From NCBI RefSeq assembly GCF_002419965.1, contig NZ_DIHC01000035.1:1-47323 (forward strand): 47,323 nucleotides of DNA, in the 5' to 3' direction. A program made the position numbers and the translations under genes. This document shows, one piece after another, positions 8,472 through 16,707 of this stretch. Below the pieces are notes generated by a model, which worked only from the letters and a program-made list of their open reading frames with translations, made no database searches and was not told where the DNA came from. The stretch comes from Pseudomonas sp. UBA5706. GTDB lineage: Bacteria > Pseudomonadota > Gammaproteobacteria > Pseudomonadales > Pseudomonadaceae. The stretch's first letter is position 1, and every line of letters starts with the position of its first letter.

Positions 8472-8983
8472 GCCGCTTTCAGACGCTGACCCCTTCATCC
8501 TTGAGCCGCGAAGACTTTGTTAAAGCCTTCGCCGACATCTACGAGCATTCGCCCTGGGTCGCCGAAAAGGCTTACGACCTGGGCTTGGGCAGCGATATCG
8601 ACGACGTCCAGGTGCTGCATGCGCGTATGAGCGACATCCTGTTGAGCGCCGATCATGCCAGGCAACTGGCCTTGATCAACGCTCACCCGGATCTTGCCGG
8701 CAAAGCTGCCGTGCAAGGTCAACTGACCGAAGCCAGCACCCACGAACAGGCTGGCGCCGGTATCCACCAATGCACGGCTGAGGAGTTTGCACGCTTCACC
8801 GAGCTGAACGACGCCTATAAGGCCAAGTTCGCGTTCCCCTTCATCATGGCGGTAAAAGGCAGCAACCGGCATCAGATCCTCGCGGCGTTCGAGACGCGCA
8901 TTCACAACCCGGTGCAAACCGAGTTCGCCTGCGCCCTGGCCGAGATCAACAAGATCGCGATGTTCCGCTTGCAGGCGCTTTGA
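8468..8983 (+). CDS. uraD: 2-oxo-4-hydroxy-4-carboxy-5-ureidoimidazoline (OHCU) decarboxylase
   Basis: The protein has 171 residues from a GTG at 8468, chosen because AAAGGAG lies seven bases upstream and it overlaps the puuE stop by four bases. It decarboxylates OHCU to S-allantoin. The family motifs are present: NAHPDLAGKAA with the catalytic His near residue 73, THEQAGAGI and FPFIMAVKG, followed by the conserved R in the last helix. In pathway order it acts after HiuH (6768) and before PuuE. There is no fusion to HiuH, unlike some bacteria. Confidence 0.95.
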   Translation: MSRFQTLTPSSLSREDFVKAFADIYEHSPWVAEKAYDLGLGSDIDDVQVLHARMSDILLSADHARQLALINAHPDLAGKAAVQGQLTEASTHEQAGAGIHQCTAEEFARFTELNDAYKAKFAFPFIMAVKGSNRHQILAAFETRIHNPVQTEFACALAEINKIAMFRLQAL

Positions 8984-9027
8984 GCCCTGACCATCCCCAC
9001 GCCCATTACCAAAGGCAGACAAAAAGA

Positions 9028-10023
9028 ATGAAAGCTTACGCCGTACCCTTCGAAAAATTCGTCAACCTGGCCGATGCCCGGCTGGGCACCAAAATCCTGT
9101 CCGTGACCGACGATTGGTTCGCCGACGCCAACCGCCTGTTCCAGCCAACCCCTGCGGTGTGGAAAGAGGGCGTGTTCGACGACAACGGCAAATGGATGGA
9201 CGGCTGGGAATCGCGCCGCAAGCGTTTCGAAGGTTACGACAGCGCCGTCATCCGCCTGGGCGTGGCAGGCTCCATCAAGGGCGTGGACATCGACACCTCG
9301 TACTTCACCGGTAACTACCCGCCATCAGCCTCATTGGAAGCCTGCTTCCTGGCGTCGGGCGAGCCGGATGCAAACACCGTCTGGACTGAAGTGCTGCCGG
9401 CCGTGGAGCTGAAAGGCGACAGTCACCACTATCACGAGATCAGCGACGCCAAGGCGTACAGCCACTTGCGTTTCAATATTTACCCCGATGGCGGCGTGGC
9501 GCGTCTACGGGTGTACGGCGTGCCTCATCGCGATTGGTTGGCAGTGGGCGACAACGAACAGGTGGACCTGGCGGCAGCACTCAATGGCGGTCGCGCCCTG
9601 GCCTGCTCCGACGAGCATTTCGGCCGCATGAGCAACATCCTCAATCCTGGCCGTGGCGTGAACATGGGCGATGGCTGGGAAACGGCGCGGCGTCGCACGC
9701 CGGGCAACGACTGGGTGATCGTGGCTTTGGGGCATGCCGGTGAAGTCGAACAGATCACCGTCGACACCTTGCACTTCAAAGGCAATTACCCGGACAGCTG
9801 CTCGATCCAGGGCGCCTTCGTCAAAGGCGGCACCGACAGCCAGATTGAAACCCAGAGCCTGTTCTGGCGCGAACTGCTGCCAAGCCAGAAGCTGGAAATG
9901 CACGCTGAGCACACCTTCGTCGAACAGATCAAAACGCTCGGCCCGATCACCCACATTCGTCTGAACGTGTTCCCGGACGGTGGTGTGAGCCGGCTGCGGG
10001 TGTTGGGCAAGGTGGCGAAGTAA
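9028..10023 (+). CDS. alc: Allantoicase
   Basis: The protein has 331 residues from the ATG at 9028 and hydrolyses allantoate to ureidoglycolate and urea. It contains the two tandem galactose-binding-like jelly-roll repeats of the family. Repeat 1 holds NLADARLGTKILSVTDDWFA and GWESRRKRFEGYDSAVIRLG. Repeat 2 holds ALACSDEHFGRMSNIL, GDGWETARRRTPGNDW and a second FKGNYPDSCSIQGAF block mirroring YFTGNYPPSASLEACF. Both repeats end with a PDGGV(A/S)RLRV motif. It begins 44 nt after uraD and is separated from allA by a REP-like element. The urea it releases links this operon to the urea transporter at 18814. Confidence 0.96.
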   Translation: MKAYAVPFEKFVNLADARLGTKILSVTDDWFADANRLFQPTPAVWKEGVFDDNGKWMDGWESRRKRFEGYDSAVIRLGVAGSIKGVDIDTSYFTGNYPPSASLEACFLASGEPDANTVWTEVLPAVELKGDSHHYHEISDAKAYSHLRFNIYPDGGVARLRVYGVPHRDWLAVGDNEQVDLAAALNGGRALACSDEHFGRMSNILNPGRGVNMGDGWETARRRTPGNDWVIVALGHAGEVEQITVDTLHFKGNYPDSCSIQGAFVKGGTDSQIETQSLFWRELLPSQKLEMHAEHTFVEQIKTLGPITHIRLNVFPDGGVSRLRVLGKVAK

Positions 10024-10031
10024 GGTGGAGC

Positions 10032-10138
10032 ATCGTTCCCACGCTCTGCTTGGTAACGGCCCGTCGGACGCCGGGCGTGCGTGTACGGCGCACGCGTAGC
10101 GACCAAAGAGGCGTTCCCACGCTGAGCGCGGGAACGAT
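10032..10138. repeat. REP-like palindromic element between alc and allA
   Basis: Arms ATCGTTCCCACGCTC (10032-10046) and GAGCGCGGGAACGAT (10124-10138) are complementary except at one position. They enclose about 77 nt with further self-complementary GC-rich blocks and an inner GTTCCCACGC. It splits the urate operon and could attenuate or stabilise parts of the mRNA. Confidence 0.75.
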
Positions 10139-10195
10139 CGACAGGTACCGCGCTAAACGCACATTTATCTTGAACCCGAGAACAGAAGAACCTGC

Positions 10196-10699
10196 ATGCG
10201 CACATTGATTATCGAGCCATTGACCAAAGCAGCCTTCGCCCCTTTCGGTGACGTCATCGAAACCGATGGTAGCGATCATTTCATGATCAACAACGGCTCG
10301 ACCATGCGCTTCCATCGTTTGGCCGAGGTAGCAACGGCGACGCCGGAAGACAAGGCGATCATCAGCATTTTCCGCGCCGACGCGCAGGACATGCCGTTGA
10401 CCATCAGCATGCTGGAGCGCCATCCGCTGGGCAGTCAGGCGTTCATTCCGCTGCTCGGCAACCCTTTTCTGGTCGTGGTCGCGCCATTTGGCGATGTGCC
10501 TGTACCGGAGCTGACCCGCGCCTTCCTTACCAATGGCAGGCAGGGTGTTAATTACCATCGCGGCGTCTGGCACCACCCGGTGCTGACGATCGAAAAGCGG
10601 GATGACTTCCTGGTGGTTGATCGCAGTGGCAACGGCAATAACTGCGATGAGCATTTCTTCGAAGAGAGTCAGAAAATGATTCTCGATCCCCACCAATAA
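10196..10699 (+). CDS. allA: Ureidoglycolate lyase
   Basis: This 167-residue cupin-fold enzyme cleaves ureidoglycolate to glyoxylate and urea. Family features are the N-terminal PLTKAAFAPFGDVIE, the short H-R-LAEV segment, ISMLERHPLGSQAFIPL in the middle, FLVVVAPFGDVP and the C-terminal GVNYHRGVWHHPVLTI with its conserved His residues. It follows the REP-like element by about 57 nt and precedes puuD by 48 nt in the same direction. Together with allantoicase it produces two urea per urate. Confidence 0.95.
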   Translation: MRTLIIEPLTKAAFAPFGDVIETDGSDHFMINNGSTMRFHRLAEVATATPEDKAIISIFRADAQDMPLTISMLERHPLGSQAFIPLLGNPFLVVVAPFGDVPVPELTRAFLTNGRQGVNYHRGVWHHPVLTIEKRDDFLVVDRSGNGNNCDEHFFEESQKMILDPHQ

Positions 10700-10747
10700 G
10701 AAGGGTCTGACTGCTCGTTAAGTAGCAGAAGACTAACGGTAAAGACT

Positions 10748-12046
10748 GTGGCAGCACATCTGATGGAATGGCTGAATCTGGGCGTGCGCTGGATTCACAT
10801 GATCGTCGGGATCGCCTGGATCGGCGCTTCCTTTTACTTCGTCTGGCTGGAAAACAATCTCAACCGCGCCAAACCCCGTGACGGACTGTCGGGCGATCTG
10901 TGGGCGATCCACGGCGGCGGTATTTATCACCTGGAAAAATACAAGCTGGCCCCGCCGACCATGCCGGACAACCTGCACTGGTTCAAATGGGAAGCCTACT
11001 GGACCTGGATGTCGGGCATCGTGCTGCTGTGCATCGTGTTCTATTCCAACCCAACCCTCTATCTGCTGGCCCCCGGCAGCACCCTGAGCGGCGGCGAAGG
11101 CATCGCCATTGGCGTCGGCGCGTTGATCGCCAGCTGGTTCATCTACGACGTGCTGTGCGACTCGCCGCTGGGCAAGCGTCCCGGGCTGTTGGGCCTGGTG
11201 CTGTTCGTGCTGGTCATTGGCGCCTGCTATGGCTTCAGTCAGGTATTCAGCGGGCGCGGTGCGTACCTGCATACCGGTGCGATCATCGGCACGATCATGG
11301 TGGGCAACGTGTTCCGCATCATCATGCCGGCGCAGCGGGCACTGGTCGCCGCCATCGCCGAGAACCGCACCCCGGACCCGACGCTGCCGGCCAAGGGCCT
11401 GCTGCGTTCGCGCCACAACAACTACTTCACCCTACCCGTGCTGTTCATCATGATCAGCAACCACTTCCCGAGCACCTACGGCAGCCAGTACAACTGGCTG
11501 ATCCTGGCCGGTATTGCAGTGTGTGCGGTGCTGGTGCGCCACTACTTCAACACTCGTCACAACAGCCACAGGTTCGCCTGGGCATTGCCGGTTGGCGCAT
11601 TAGGGATGATCTGCCTGGCGTACGTGACCGGCCCTGCTCAGATGCCCCGTGGTCCGGACGCAGCGAAGATCGAATACCAGCCTCTGCCAGCGACGGCGAT
11701 CGGCGGTCACCGTGCCGACGAGCCCAAGCCAGAAGCCGTCCCGGCATCGGCCCCCGCGCCCGTGCAGGCCAGCAACAGCGGTGGCGTGGATTTCGAGAAA
11801 GTGCACAGTGTGATTCAGGAACGCTGCGCAGTCTGTCATTCGGCCAAACCGACCAGCCCGCTGTTCAGCACTGCACCGGCCGGGATCATGTTCGACACGC
11901 CGCAGCAGATCCAGCAACTGGCCCCGCGCATCCAGGCTCAGGCGGTGACCGCGCAGATCATGCCACTGGGCAACATCACCCAGATGACCCAGCAGGAACG
12001 TGACCTGTTGGGGCAGTGGATCGACAAGGGGGCCCATACGAACTAA
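10748..12046 (+). CDS. puuD: Membrane-bound urate oxidase/hydroxylase with C-terminal cytochrome c domain (PuuD type)
   Basis: The protein has 432 residues and a GTG start at 10748. The N-terminal part (1-295) has about eight membrane spans with VRWIHMIVGIAWIGASFYFVW, DLWAIHGGGIYHLEKYKLAP and SRHNNYFTLPVLFIMISNHFP. This is the PuuD domain, which replaces soluble uricase in many proteobacteria. After an Ala/Pro linker (about 310-345) comes a monohaem cytochrome c domain with the haem site CAVCH at 360-364 and a likely axial Met in IMPLGN (405). Electrons from urate would pass to the respiratory chain through this haem. It therefore depends on the Ccm system encoded at 22503-29571. Oxidation of urate by this family is established knowledge; the rest is read from motifs. 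Confidence 0.94.
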   Translation: MAAHLMEWLNLGVRWIHMIVGIAWIGASFYFVWLENNLNRAKPRDGLSGDLWAIHGGGIYHLEKYKLAPPTMPDNLHWFKWEAYWTWMSGIVLLCIVFYSNPTLYLLAPGSTLSGGEGIAIGVGALIASWFIYDVLCDSPLGKRPGLLGLVLFVLVIGACYGFSQVFSGRGAYLHTGAIIGTIMVGNVFRIIMPAQRALVAAIAENRTPDPTLPAKGLLRSRHNNYFTLPVLFIMISNHFPSTYGSQYNWLILAGIAVCAVLVRHYFNTRHNSHRFAWALPVGALGMICLAYVTGPAQMPRGPDAAKIEYQPLPATAIGGHRADEPKPEAVPASAPAPVQASNSGGVDFEKVHSVIQERCAVCHSAKPTSPLFSTAPAGIMFDTPQQIQQLAPRIQAQAVTAQIMPLGNITQMTQQERDLLGQWIDKGAHTN

Positions 12047-12182
12047 GGCAGCGACCCGCTCGGGTCAACGCAAATCCTGCAGGCGCGTCATGCACCCGCA
12101 GGAATCGCGCTTCATCGTGCCAAACGTTTCACCGCCCAGCCGCACCGGGCGCACTCAAAAATAATAACAAATGAGGTGTTGC

Positions 12183-13538
12183 ATGTCCGAGTCAACTCAC
12201 GCGCGCATCCCTGCTGCGCCACCAAGACAGCCCCTGCCACTGATGCAATTGATTCTGGTGGGCCTGCAACACGTCCTGTTGATGTATGGGGGTGCCGTTG
12301 CGGTGCCGCTGATCATCGGCCAGGCCGCCGGTCTTTCCCGTGAAGAAATCGCCTTTCTGATCAACGCCGACCTGCTGGTGGCTGGCATCGCCACCGTCGT
12401 CCAGTCCCTGGGCGTCGGCCCGCTGGGCATCCGCATGCCGATCATGATGGGGGCCAGCTTCGCCGCAGTCGGCAGCATGGTCGCCATGGCGGGCATGCCT
12501 GGCGTGGGCTTACCGGGCATCTTTGGCGCCACCATCGCCGCGGGGTTCTTCGGCATGCTGGTCGCGCCGTTCATGTCGAAAATCGTGCGCTTCTTTCCGC
12601 CATTGGTGACCGGCACAGTTATCACCTCCATTGGCTTGTCGCTATTCCCCGTTGCGGTGAACTGGGCGGGCGGCGGCAGCAAGGCGGTCATCTTCGGTGA
12701 CACGCTGTACCTGGGCGTTGCCGCGCTGGTCCTGCTTACCATCCTGCTGATCAACCGCTTCATGCATGGCTTCTGGGTGAACATCTCGGTGCTGATCGGT
12801 ATGGGCCTGGGCTATATCCTTTCCGGCTTCATCGGCATGGTCGACCTCAGCGGTCTGGCCCAGGCCGACTGGATAAAAGTGGTCACGCCGCTGCATTTCG
12901 GCATGCCGCAATTCAGCCTGGCGCCGATTCTGTCGATGTGCCTGGTGGTGGTGATCATCTTCGTCGAGTCCACCGGAATGTTTCTCGCCCTGGGCAAGAT
13001 CACTGATCGCGAAGTCACCCCGGGCATGCTCCGCCGCGGTCTGCTGTGCGACGCCGCTGCCTCGTTCCTGGCCGGGTTTCTGAACACCTTTACCCACTCC
13101 TCGTTCGCCCAAAATATCGGCTTGGTGCAAATGACGGGCGTTCGGTGCCGCTCGGTGACCATCGTTGCCGGTGGATTCCTGATCGTGCTCAGCCTGCTGC
13201 CGAAGGCGGCCTACCTGGTGGCATCAATTCCGCCGGCAGTACTGGGCGGCGCAGCCATTGCCATGTTCGGCATGGTCGCCGCCACCGGGATCAAGATCCT
13301 CCAGGAGGCTGACATTTCGGACCGTCGCAACCAACTGCTGGTGGCCGTCAGCGTCGGCATGGGCCTGATCCCTGTGGTGCGACCGGAGTTCTTCAGCCAG
13401 TTGCCCCACTGGATGGGGCCGATCACCCACAGCGGCATCGCTATGGCAACCTTGAGCGCCGTGTTACTGAACCTGCTGTTCAACGTGCTCGGCGGTGCTG
13501 AGCGGGCTTCCATGGCGGGGCCGCTGCACTCGCACTAA
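12183..13538 (+). CDS. NCS2 (NAT) family uracil-xanthine/urate permease
   Basis: The protein has 451 residues from the ATG at 12183, chosen over 12171 because GAGGT lies six bases before it. The NAT hallmarks are a QH pair in the first membrane helix (LVGLQHVLLMYGGAVAVPLI) and the signature QNIGLVQMTGVRCRSV near residue 320. The latter differs from the uracil branch and fits xanthine/urate carriers. FVESTGMFLALGKITDREV in TM8 carries the conserved Glu. It transports xanthine or urate with protons into the cytoplasm, feeding PuuD. It follows puuD by 136 bp in the same direction. No operator-like palindrome is seen directly before it, so it probably relies on readthrough or its own unseen promoter. 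Confidence 0.92.
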   Translation: MSESTHARIPAAPPRQPLPLMQLILVGLQHVLLMYGGAVAVPLIIGQAAGLSREEIAFLINADLLVAGIATVVQSLGVGPLGIRMPIMMGASFAAVGSMVAMAGMPGVGLPGIFGATIAAGFFGMLVAPFMSKIVRFFPPLVTGTVITSIGLSLFPVAVNWAGGGSKAVIFGDTLYLGVAALVLLTILLINRFMHGFWVNISVLIGMGLGYILSGFIGMVDLSGLAQADWIKVVTPLHFGMPQFSLAPILSMCLVVVIIFVESTGMFLALGKITDREVTPGMLRRGLLCDAAASFLAGFLNTFTHSSFAQNIGLVQMTGVRCRSVTIVAGGFLIVLSLLPKAAYLVASIPPAVLGGAAIAMFGMVAATGIKILQEADISDRRNQLLVAVSVGMGLIPVVRPEFFSQLPHWMGPITHSGIAMATLSAVLLNLLFNVLGGAERASMAGPLHSH

Positions 13539-13545
13539 CGCCAGT

Positions 13546-13644
13546 GCCCTGTTTTTGACTGATGTGCTCTCTGGCAGAGCACTTGAGTGCGGCTGCACGA
13601 GTCAGTATCCTCCGCCGCCGCCTGACTGCACGTAAAAACAGGGC
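13546..13644. other. Spacer with nested inverted repeats after the xanthine/urate permease
   Basis: GCCCTGTTTTT (13546-13556) is exactly complementary to AAAAACAGGGC (13634-13644). Inside lies a 7-bp hairpin GTGCTCT-CTGGC-AGAGCAC (13564-13582). It may act in transcript ending, but no clean U-tract follows the hairpin. The rest of 13539-13908 holds the palindrome ACCGATCGGT (13686-13695) and no gene. Confidence 0.4.
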
Positions 13645-13908
13645 CTAAACACTACTGCACAGTTATCTGACTGACCGGACAACTAACCGATCGGTGACTG
13701 CACTCGCGGCAAGGCATCAAAAAATCACCCAATCGGCTGTTTTTCAAACAGCGGACGAGACTTTTGTGCCTTTTTTCAGGGTGTTGGCGCAGCTCTTGCT
13801 ATCCACATAAAGCTGACCAATCAGACAAGTTACTCAGCCAATAACAAGACGCCGAAACAGAGCGTCGATCACCGGGCAACATCGACTTTTACCTTAGGGA
13901 GTATTTGC

Positions 13909-14697
13909 ATGAACCGCACACTTTCCAGCCTGATGGCCGCAGGCAGCCTGCTTGCCGCCGCTCCGGCCATGTCCGGCGATCTGCTGCAGTGGCAGAGCAA
14001 CAGCCTGACGTATCTTTACGGTAAAGACTTTGCCGTGAACCCTGAGATTCAGCAGACATTTACTTTCGAACATGCTGATGGCTGGAAATACGGCGACAAC
14101 TTCCTGTTTGTCGACAACATCTTTTACAACGGTAAAAAAGACCCGGGCGTAGGTAATAACACGCTGTATGGCGAATTCTCCCCTCGCCTCTCGCTGGGCA
14201 AAATCTTCGACCAGAAGTTTGAACTTGGCCCCATCAAAGACGTATTACTGGCGGGTACTTACGAGTTTGGCGAAGGCGATGTCGAATCCTATCTGATCGG
14301 TCCGGGTTTCGACTTGAATATCCCGGGCTTCGACTATTTTCAGCTCAACTTCTACAAGCGCTATAACGACGGTCATCGCGCTGGTTACGGTGCCTGGCAG
14401 ATCACCCCGGTCTGGTCCTACACCATTCCCGTGGGCAAATCCGACATCCTGATCGACGGTTATATGGACTGGGTGGTGGACAACAAGCAGTCCAACACCA
14501 AGGGCGACTACCACTCCAACCTGCATTTTAATCCGCAGATCAAATATGACCTGGGTAAGGCGCTGAGCCTGCCAGACCGCCAGCTGTACGTGGGCATCGA
14601 ATACGACTACTGGACCAACAAATACGGGATCGAAGACTCGCGCTACTTCGACACGGACCAGAATACGGCGAGTTTGTTGGTCAAAGTGTTCTTCTGA
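13909..14697 (+). CDS. Tsx/OmpK-like nucleoside-specific outer-membrane channel
   Basis: The protein has 262 residues. The signal peptide is about residues 1-22 (hydrophobic core ending AAPAMSG). The mature part has alternating beta-strand composition, many aromatics, and ends in the outer-membrane signature VKVFF with C-terminal Phe. It resembles the Tsx channel family (DLLQWQSNSLTYLYGK, FTFEHADGWKYGDNFLFVD, FSPRLSLGKI, FQLNFYKR, GIEYDYWTNKYGI). Tsx proteins let nucleosides and related solutes cross the outer membrane. Its place after two nucleobase permeases suggests it admits purine compounds. The upstream region is 370 bp, so it likely has its own promoter. Confidence 0.87.
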   Translation: MNRTLSSLMAAGSLLAAAPAMSGDLLQWQSNSLTYLYGKDFAVNPEIQQTFTFEHADGWKYGDNFLFVDNIFYNGKKDPGVGNNTLYGEFSPRLSLGKIFDQKFELGPIKDVLLAGTYEFGEGDVESYLIGPGFDLNIPGFDYFQLNFYKRYNDGHRAGYGAWQITPVWSYTIPVGKSDILIDGYMDWVVDNKQSNTKGDYHSNLHFNPQIKYDLGKALSLPDRQLYVGIEYDYWTNKYGIEDSRYFDTDQNTASLLVKVFF

Positions 14698-14702
14698 TCA
14701 GC

Positions 14703-14725
14703 AGCGGCGCTGCCGCTAATTTTTT
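14703..14725 (+). terminator. Rho-independent terminator after the Tsx-like gene
   Basis: The stem AGCGGC/GCCGCT (14703-14717, GCT loop) starts six bases after the stop codon and is followed by AA and six T residues (14720-14725). A second GC-rich hairpin, GCCGGCGGC/GCCGCCGGC (14759-14791), follows and could serve the opposite-strand gene. Confidence 0.75.
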
Positions 14726-14828
14726 CGCGCCGCCGACAACCCTGTCGCAAAACGGCTGGCCGGCGGCGCCTTTAATAGACCTGCCGCCGGCGAGCCGTAT
14801 TGCAGAGCCGCCTTTAATGAAATCGGAG

Positions 14829-15050
14829 CTACTGTCGTTCCCAAGGCATGGGCTTGCCCGCTCGGACCCGTGCATTAAGGGTGCGCAGCAGATCCAGAGG
14901 ATCACGGTCTTTCATTGCGTGACTTTGCTCGTCGACCCAGCTCATGACCTGCTGGCGATCCAGCGTCGGCCGGCGATGAAGAATTTCCACCAGTTGCCGC
15001 TCACAGTGCTGGGCATAGGCGACCACGCTGGAAAACAAAGGGCTGTTCAT
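14829..15050 (-). CDS. Small hypothetical protein
   Basis: The protein has 73 residues from the ATG at 15050, with GAGGTG seven bases upstream; the longer reading from 15068 lacks a ribosome site. It is soluble and mostly helical, with the stretches CERQLVEILHRRPTLDRQQV and MKDRDPLDLLRTLNARVRAG and no signal peptide. It lies on the opposite strand between the Tsx-like gene and the TetR regulator. I do not recognise the family. The good start site and protein-like composition argue for a real gene, but this is not certain. Confidence 0.55.
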   Translation of the reverse strand: MNSPLFSSVVAYAQHCERQLVEILHRRPTLDRQQVMSWVDEQSHAMKDRDPLDLLRTLNARVRAGKPMPWERQ

Positions 15051-15245
15051 AAACCGACACCTCGCCACCGAATACCCATCCAGGCCTTGAAAAAGGCGCC
15101 TCGTATTTCCCGCTCACGCTACCACCGGCTCACAATAGCACCTGTGTCACTGGAGGCCACGCCGCGGCTGTGCAGCAATCTTGAGACTGTCGCAAGGCCG
15201 GTGCTAACATTCGCCACCGCCGAGCAGGCAAGGAAATTCCGCTTT

Positions 15246-15860
15246 ATGAGCAGTATCCGCGAGCGCAACAAAGAACTGATCCTGCGCGCAGCCAGTGAAG
15301 AATTCGCCGACAAGGGGTTCGCCGCTAGCAAGACCAGCGATATCGCCGCCAAGGCCGGTGTGCCCAAGCCCAACGTGTATTACTACTTCAAATCCAAGGA
15401 AAACCTGTACCGAGAGGTGCTCGAAAGCATCATCGAGCCGATTATGCAGGCATCGACGCCATTCAATCGCCAAGGGGTTCCAGCCGAGGTATTGAGCAGC
15501 TACATCCGCTCCAAGATCCGCATTTCGCGCGACCTGCCCTTCGCCTCCAAAGTGTTCGCCAGCGAAATCATGCACGGCGCCCCGCACCTGACGCCCGAGC
15601 AGGTTGAACAGCTCAATGGCCAGGCCCGCCATAACATCGAATGCATACAGGGCTGGATCGACGACGGGCTGATCGCGCCGCTCGATCCTCACCACCTGAT
15701 GTTCAGTATCTGGGCCGCGACCCAAACCTACGCCGATTTCGACTGGCAGATTTCCACGGTCACCGGCAAAGCCAAGCTGGAAGAATCCGACTATGAAGCC
15801 GCCGCCCGGACCATCATTCGTCTGGTTCTCAAAGGGTGCGAGCCGGACCATCGACCCTGA
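15246..15860 (+). CDS. TetR-family regulator, RutR-like
   Basis: The protein has 204 residues from the ATG at 15246. Longer in-frame readings back to 14817 run through the antisense of the small gene and are not convincing. The N-terminal DNA-binding domain is typical of TetR: ILRAASEEFADKGFAASKTSDIAAKAGVPKPNVYYYFKSKENLY. The C-terminal half resembles the RutR (YcdC) ligand domain (FASKVFASEIMHGAPHLTPEQ; HHLMFSIWAATQTYADFDWQI). In E. coli RutR answers to uracil and controls pyrimidine and purine breakdown genes. A role in nucleobase catabolism fits this neighbourhood but is inferred. The target genes are not evident; the palindrome ACCGATCGGT before the Tsx-like gene is one candidate. Confidence 0.85.
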   Translation: MSSIRERNKELILRAASEEFADKGFAASKTSDIAAKAGVPKPNVYYYFKSKENLYREVLESIIEPIMQASTPFNRQGVPAEVLSSYIRSKIRISRDLPFASKVFASEIMHGAPHLTPEQVEQLNGQARHNIECIQGWIDDGLIAPLDPHHLMFSIWAATQTYADFDWQISTVTGKAKLEESDYEAAARTIIRLVLKGCEPDHRP

Positions 15861-15863
15861 CGG

Positions 15864-16256
15864 TCAAGAGGTCTTGACGGACTCCAGTGCCTGATCGACG
15901 CCGTCGAGCAGTTGCCCAAAGCTCCAAGGCTTGCGAATGAACGTCACCGGATGCGTGACGCCCGAACTCTCCGGCGTTTCGTGACCCGACATGATCAGAA
16001 TCGGAATCTGCGGCCAGTTTTCGGCTGAAAGATTGGCTAACTCTGCACCGTTCTTGCTACCCGGCATCAAGATGTCGGTCAGCAGAAGCGATACGCCGTC
16101 AGCGTTTGCCTTGAGATAAAGTTCGGCCTCGTCGGCGTTTTCGAGCGCATGAGTCGAAAAGCCCTCGTCACCAAGAATCTCGCAAACGAAATCCCGGATG
16201 ATCGACTCATCCTCAACCACCAGAATCAGCCCTTTTTGTTCCACGTTTGCTGCCAT
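15864..16256 (-). CDS. Single-domain response regulator (receiver only)
   Basis: The start at 16256 gives 130 residues and has GGAAG about eight bases upstream. An in-frame ATG at 16361 would add a low-complexity Pro/Thr leader without a ribosome site. The whole protein is a receiver domain: ILVVEDESIIRDF with the acidic pocket, LLLTDILMPG with the phospho-acceptor Asp near residue 61, PILIMSGH and the conserved Lys in FIRKPW. There is no output domain, so it acts by protein contact, as in CheY-like or phosphorelay proteins. It converges with the TetR gene, whose stop is three bases away. No partner kinase gene is adjacent. Confidence 0.85.
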   Translation of the reverse strand: MAANVEQKGLILVVEDESIIRDFVCEILGDEGFSTHALENADEAELYLKANADGVSLLLTDILMPGSKNGAELANLSAENWPQIPILIMSGHETPESSGVTHPVTFIRKPWSFGQLLDGVDQALESVKTS

Positions 16257-16536
16257 TTGCGCTGCTTCCACGATAATTCTTCCCATTGCCTGCCCGGCCG
16301 GCCCTGTCCTGGACTCGGGTGTTGTCGGTAATGTGAGCGGCGACGGCGCAGGAAATTCCATTTCGCGATAAGTTTTGGTTTAAACGGTTGTTAAACAGCG
16401 GAAATGCGCGACAGCGTAAGAATAGGGGTTCGCCTGATGCACGGGCACGGTACGGCTCGTAAGCCTTGGGGTTGCTGTTGAGGACGCTGCAACACGGTGC
16501 AAAGCGCGGCAGGGAGAATGGGCCTTTTTGCAGGCA

Positions 16537-16652
16537 ATAAAAAACCCGCCGAAGCGGGTTTGTGCAACACCGTCCAACTTCCTGTTGGCCGCCAGTACCT
16601 TGGCAACGGTCGATCGTCCCTGATCCTGCAGCGGTCCGTTGCTGCAGTTGAT
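16537..16652 (-). ncRNA. rsmX: Rsm-type (RsmX-like) small RNA that sequesters CsrA/RsmA proteins
   Basis: This is read on the minus strand. From a start near 16652 to the terminator there are about 112 nt with six or so GGA motifs. Three lie in hairpin loops: AACGGACC on a perfect 7-bp stem CTGCAGC/GCTGCAG (16626-16647), AGGGAC on GATC/GATC (16612-16625) and AGGAA on CCAAC/GTTGG (16574-16588). A terminator, AACCCGC-TTCG-type stem (16543-16560) plus U-tract, ends it. A -10-like TATATT is at 16664-16659. A GacA-box-like element lies at 16708-16725, about 65 nt upstream of the start. Rsm RNAs titrate RsmA/E proteins and are switched on by the GacS/GacA system. Length, GGA loops, terminator and upstream box all fit RsmX. 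Assigning it to RsmX rather than another member is inference. Confidence 0.82.
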
Positions 16653-16707
16653 GGATCCAATATATCGCGCTGATGGGATCCAACATAGAGCAAAAATCTC
16701 CACTTCG

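Noticed and set aside
14817..15245. Longer N-terminus for the TetR regulator
   Set aside because: The extra 143 codons are antisense to the small gene and do not resemble a TetR N-terminus; the helix-turn-helix begins right after the ATG at 15246.
16213..16693. Short minus-strand reading frames across the Rsm-type RNA
   Set aside because: No ribosome site precedes them and they run through the terminator; RNA features explain this stretch better. One frame looks protein-like for about 30 residues, but it has no proper start.
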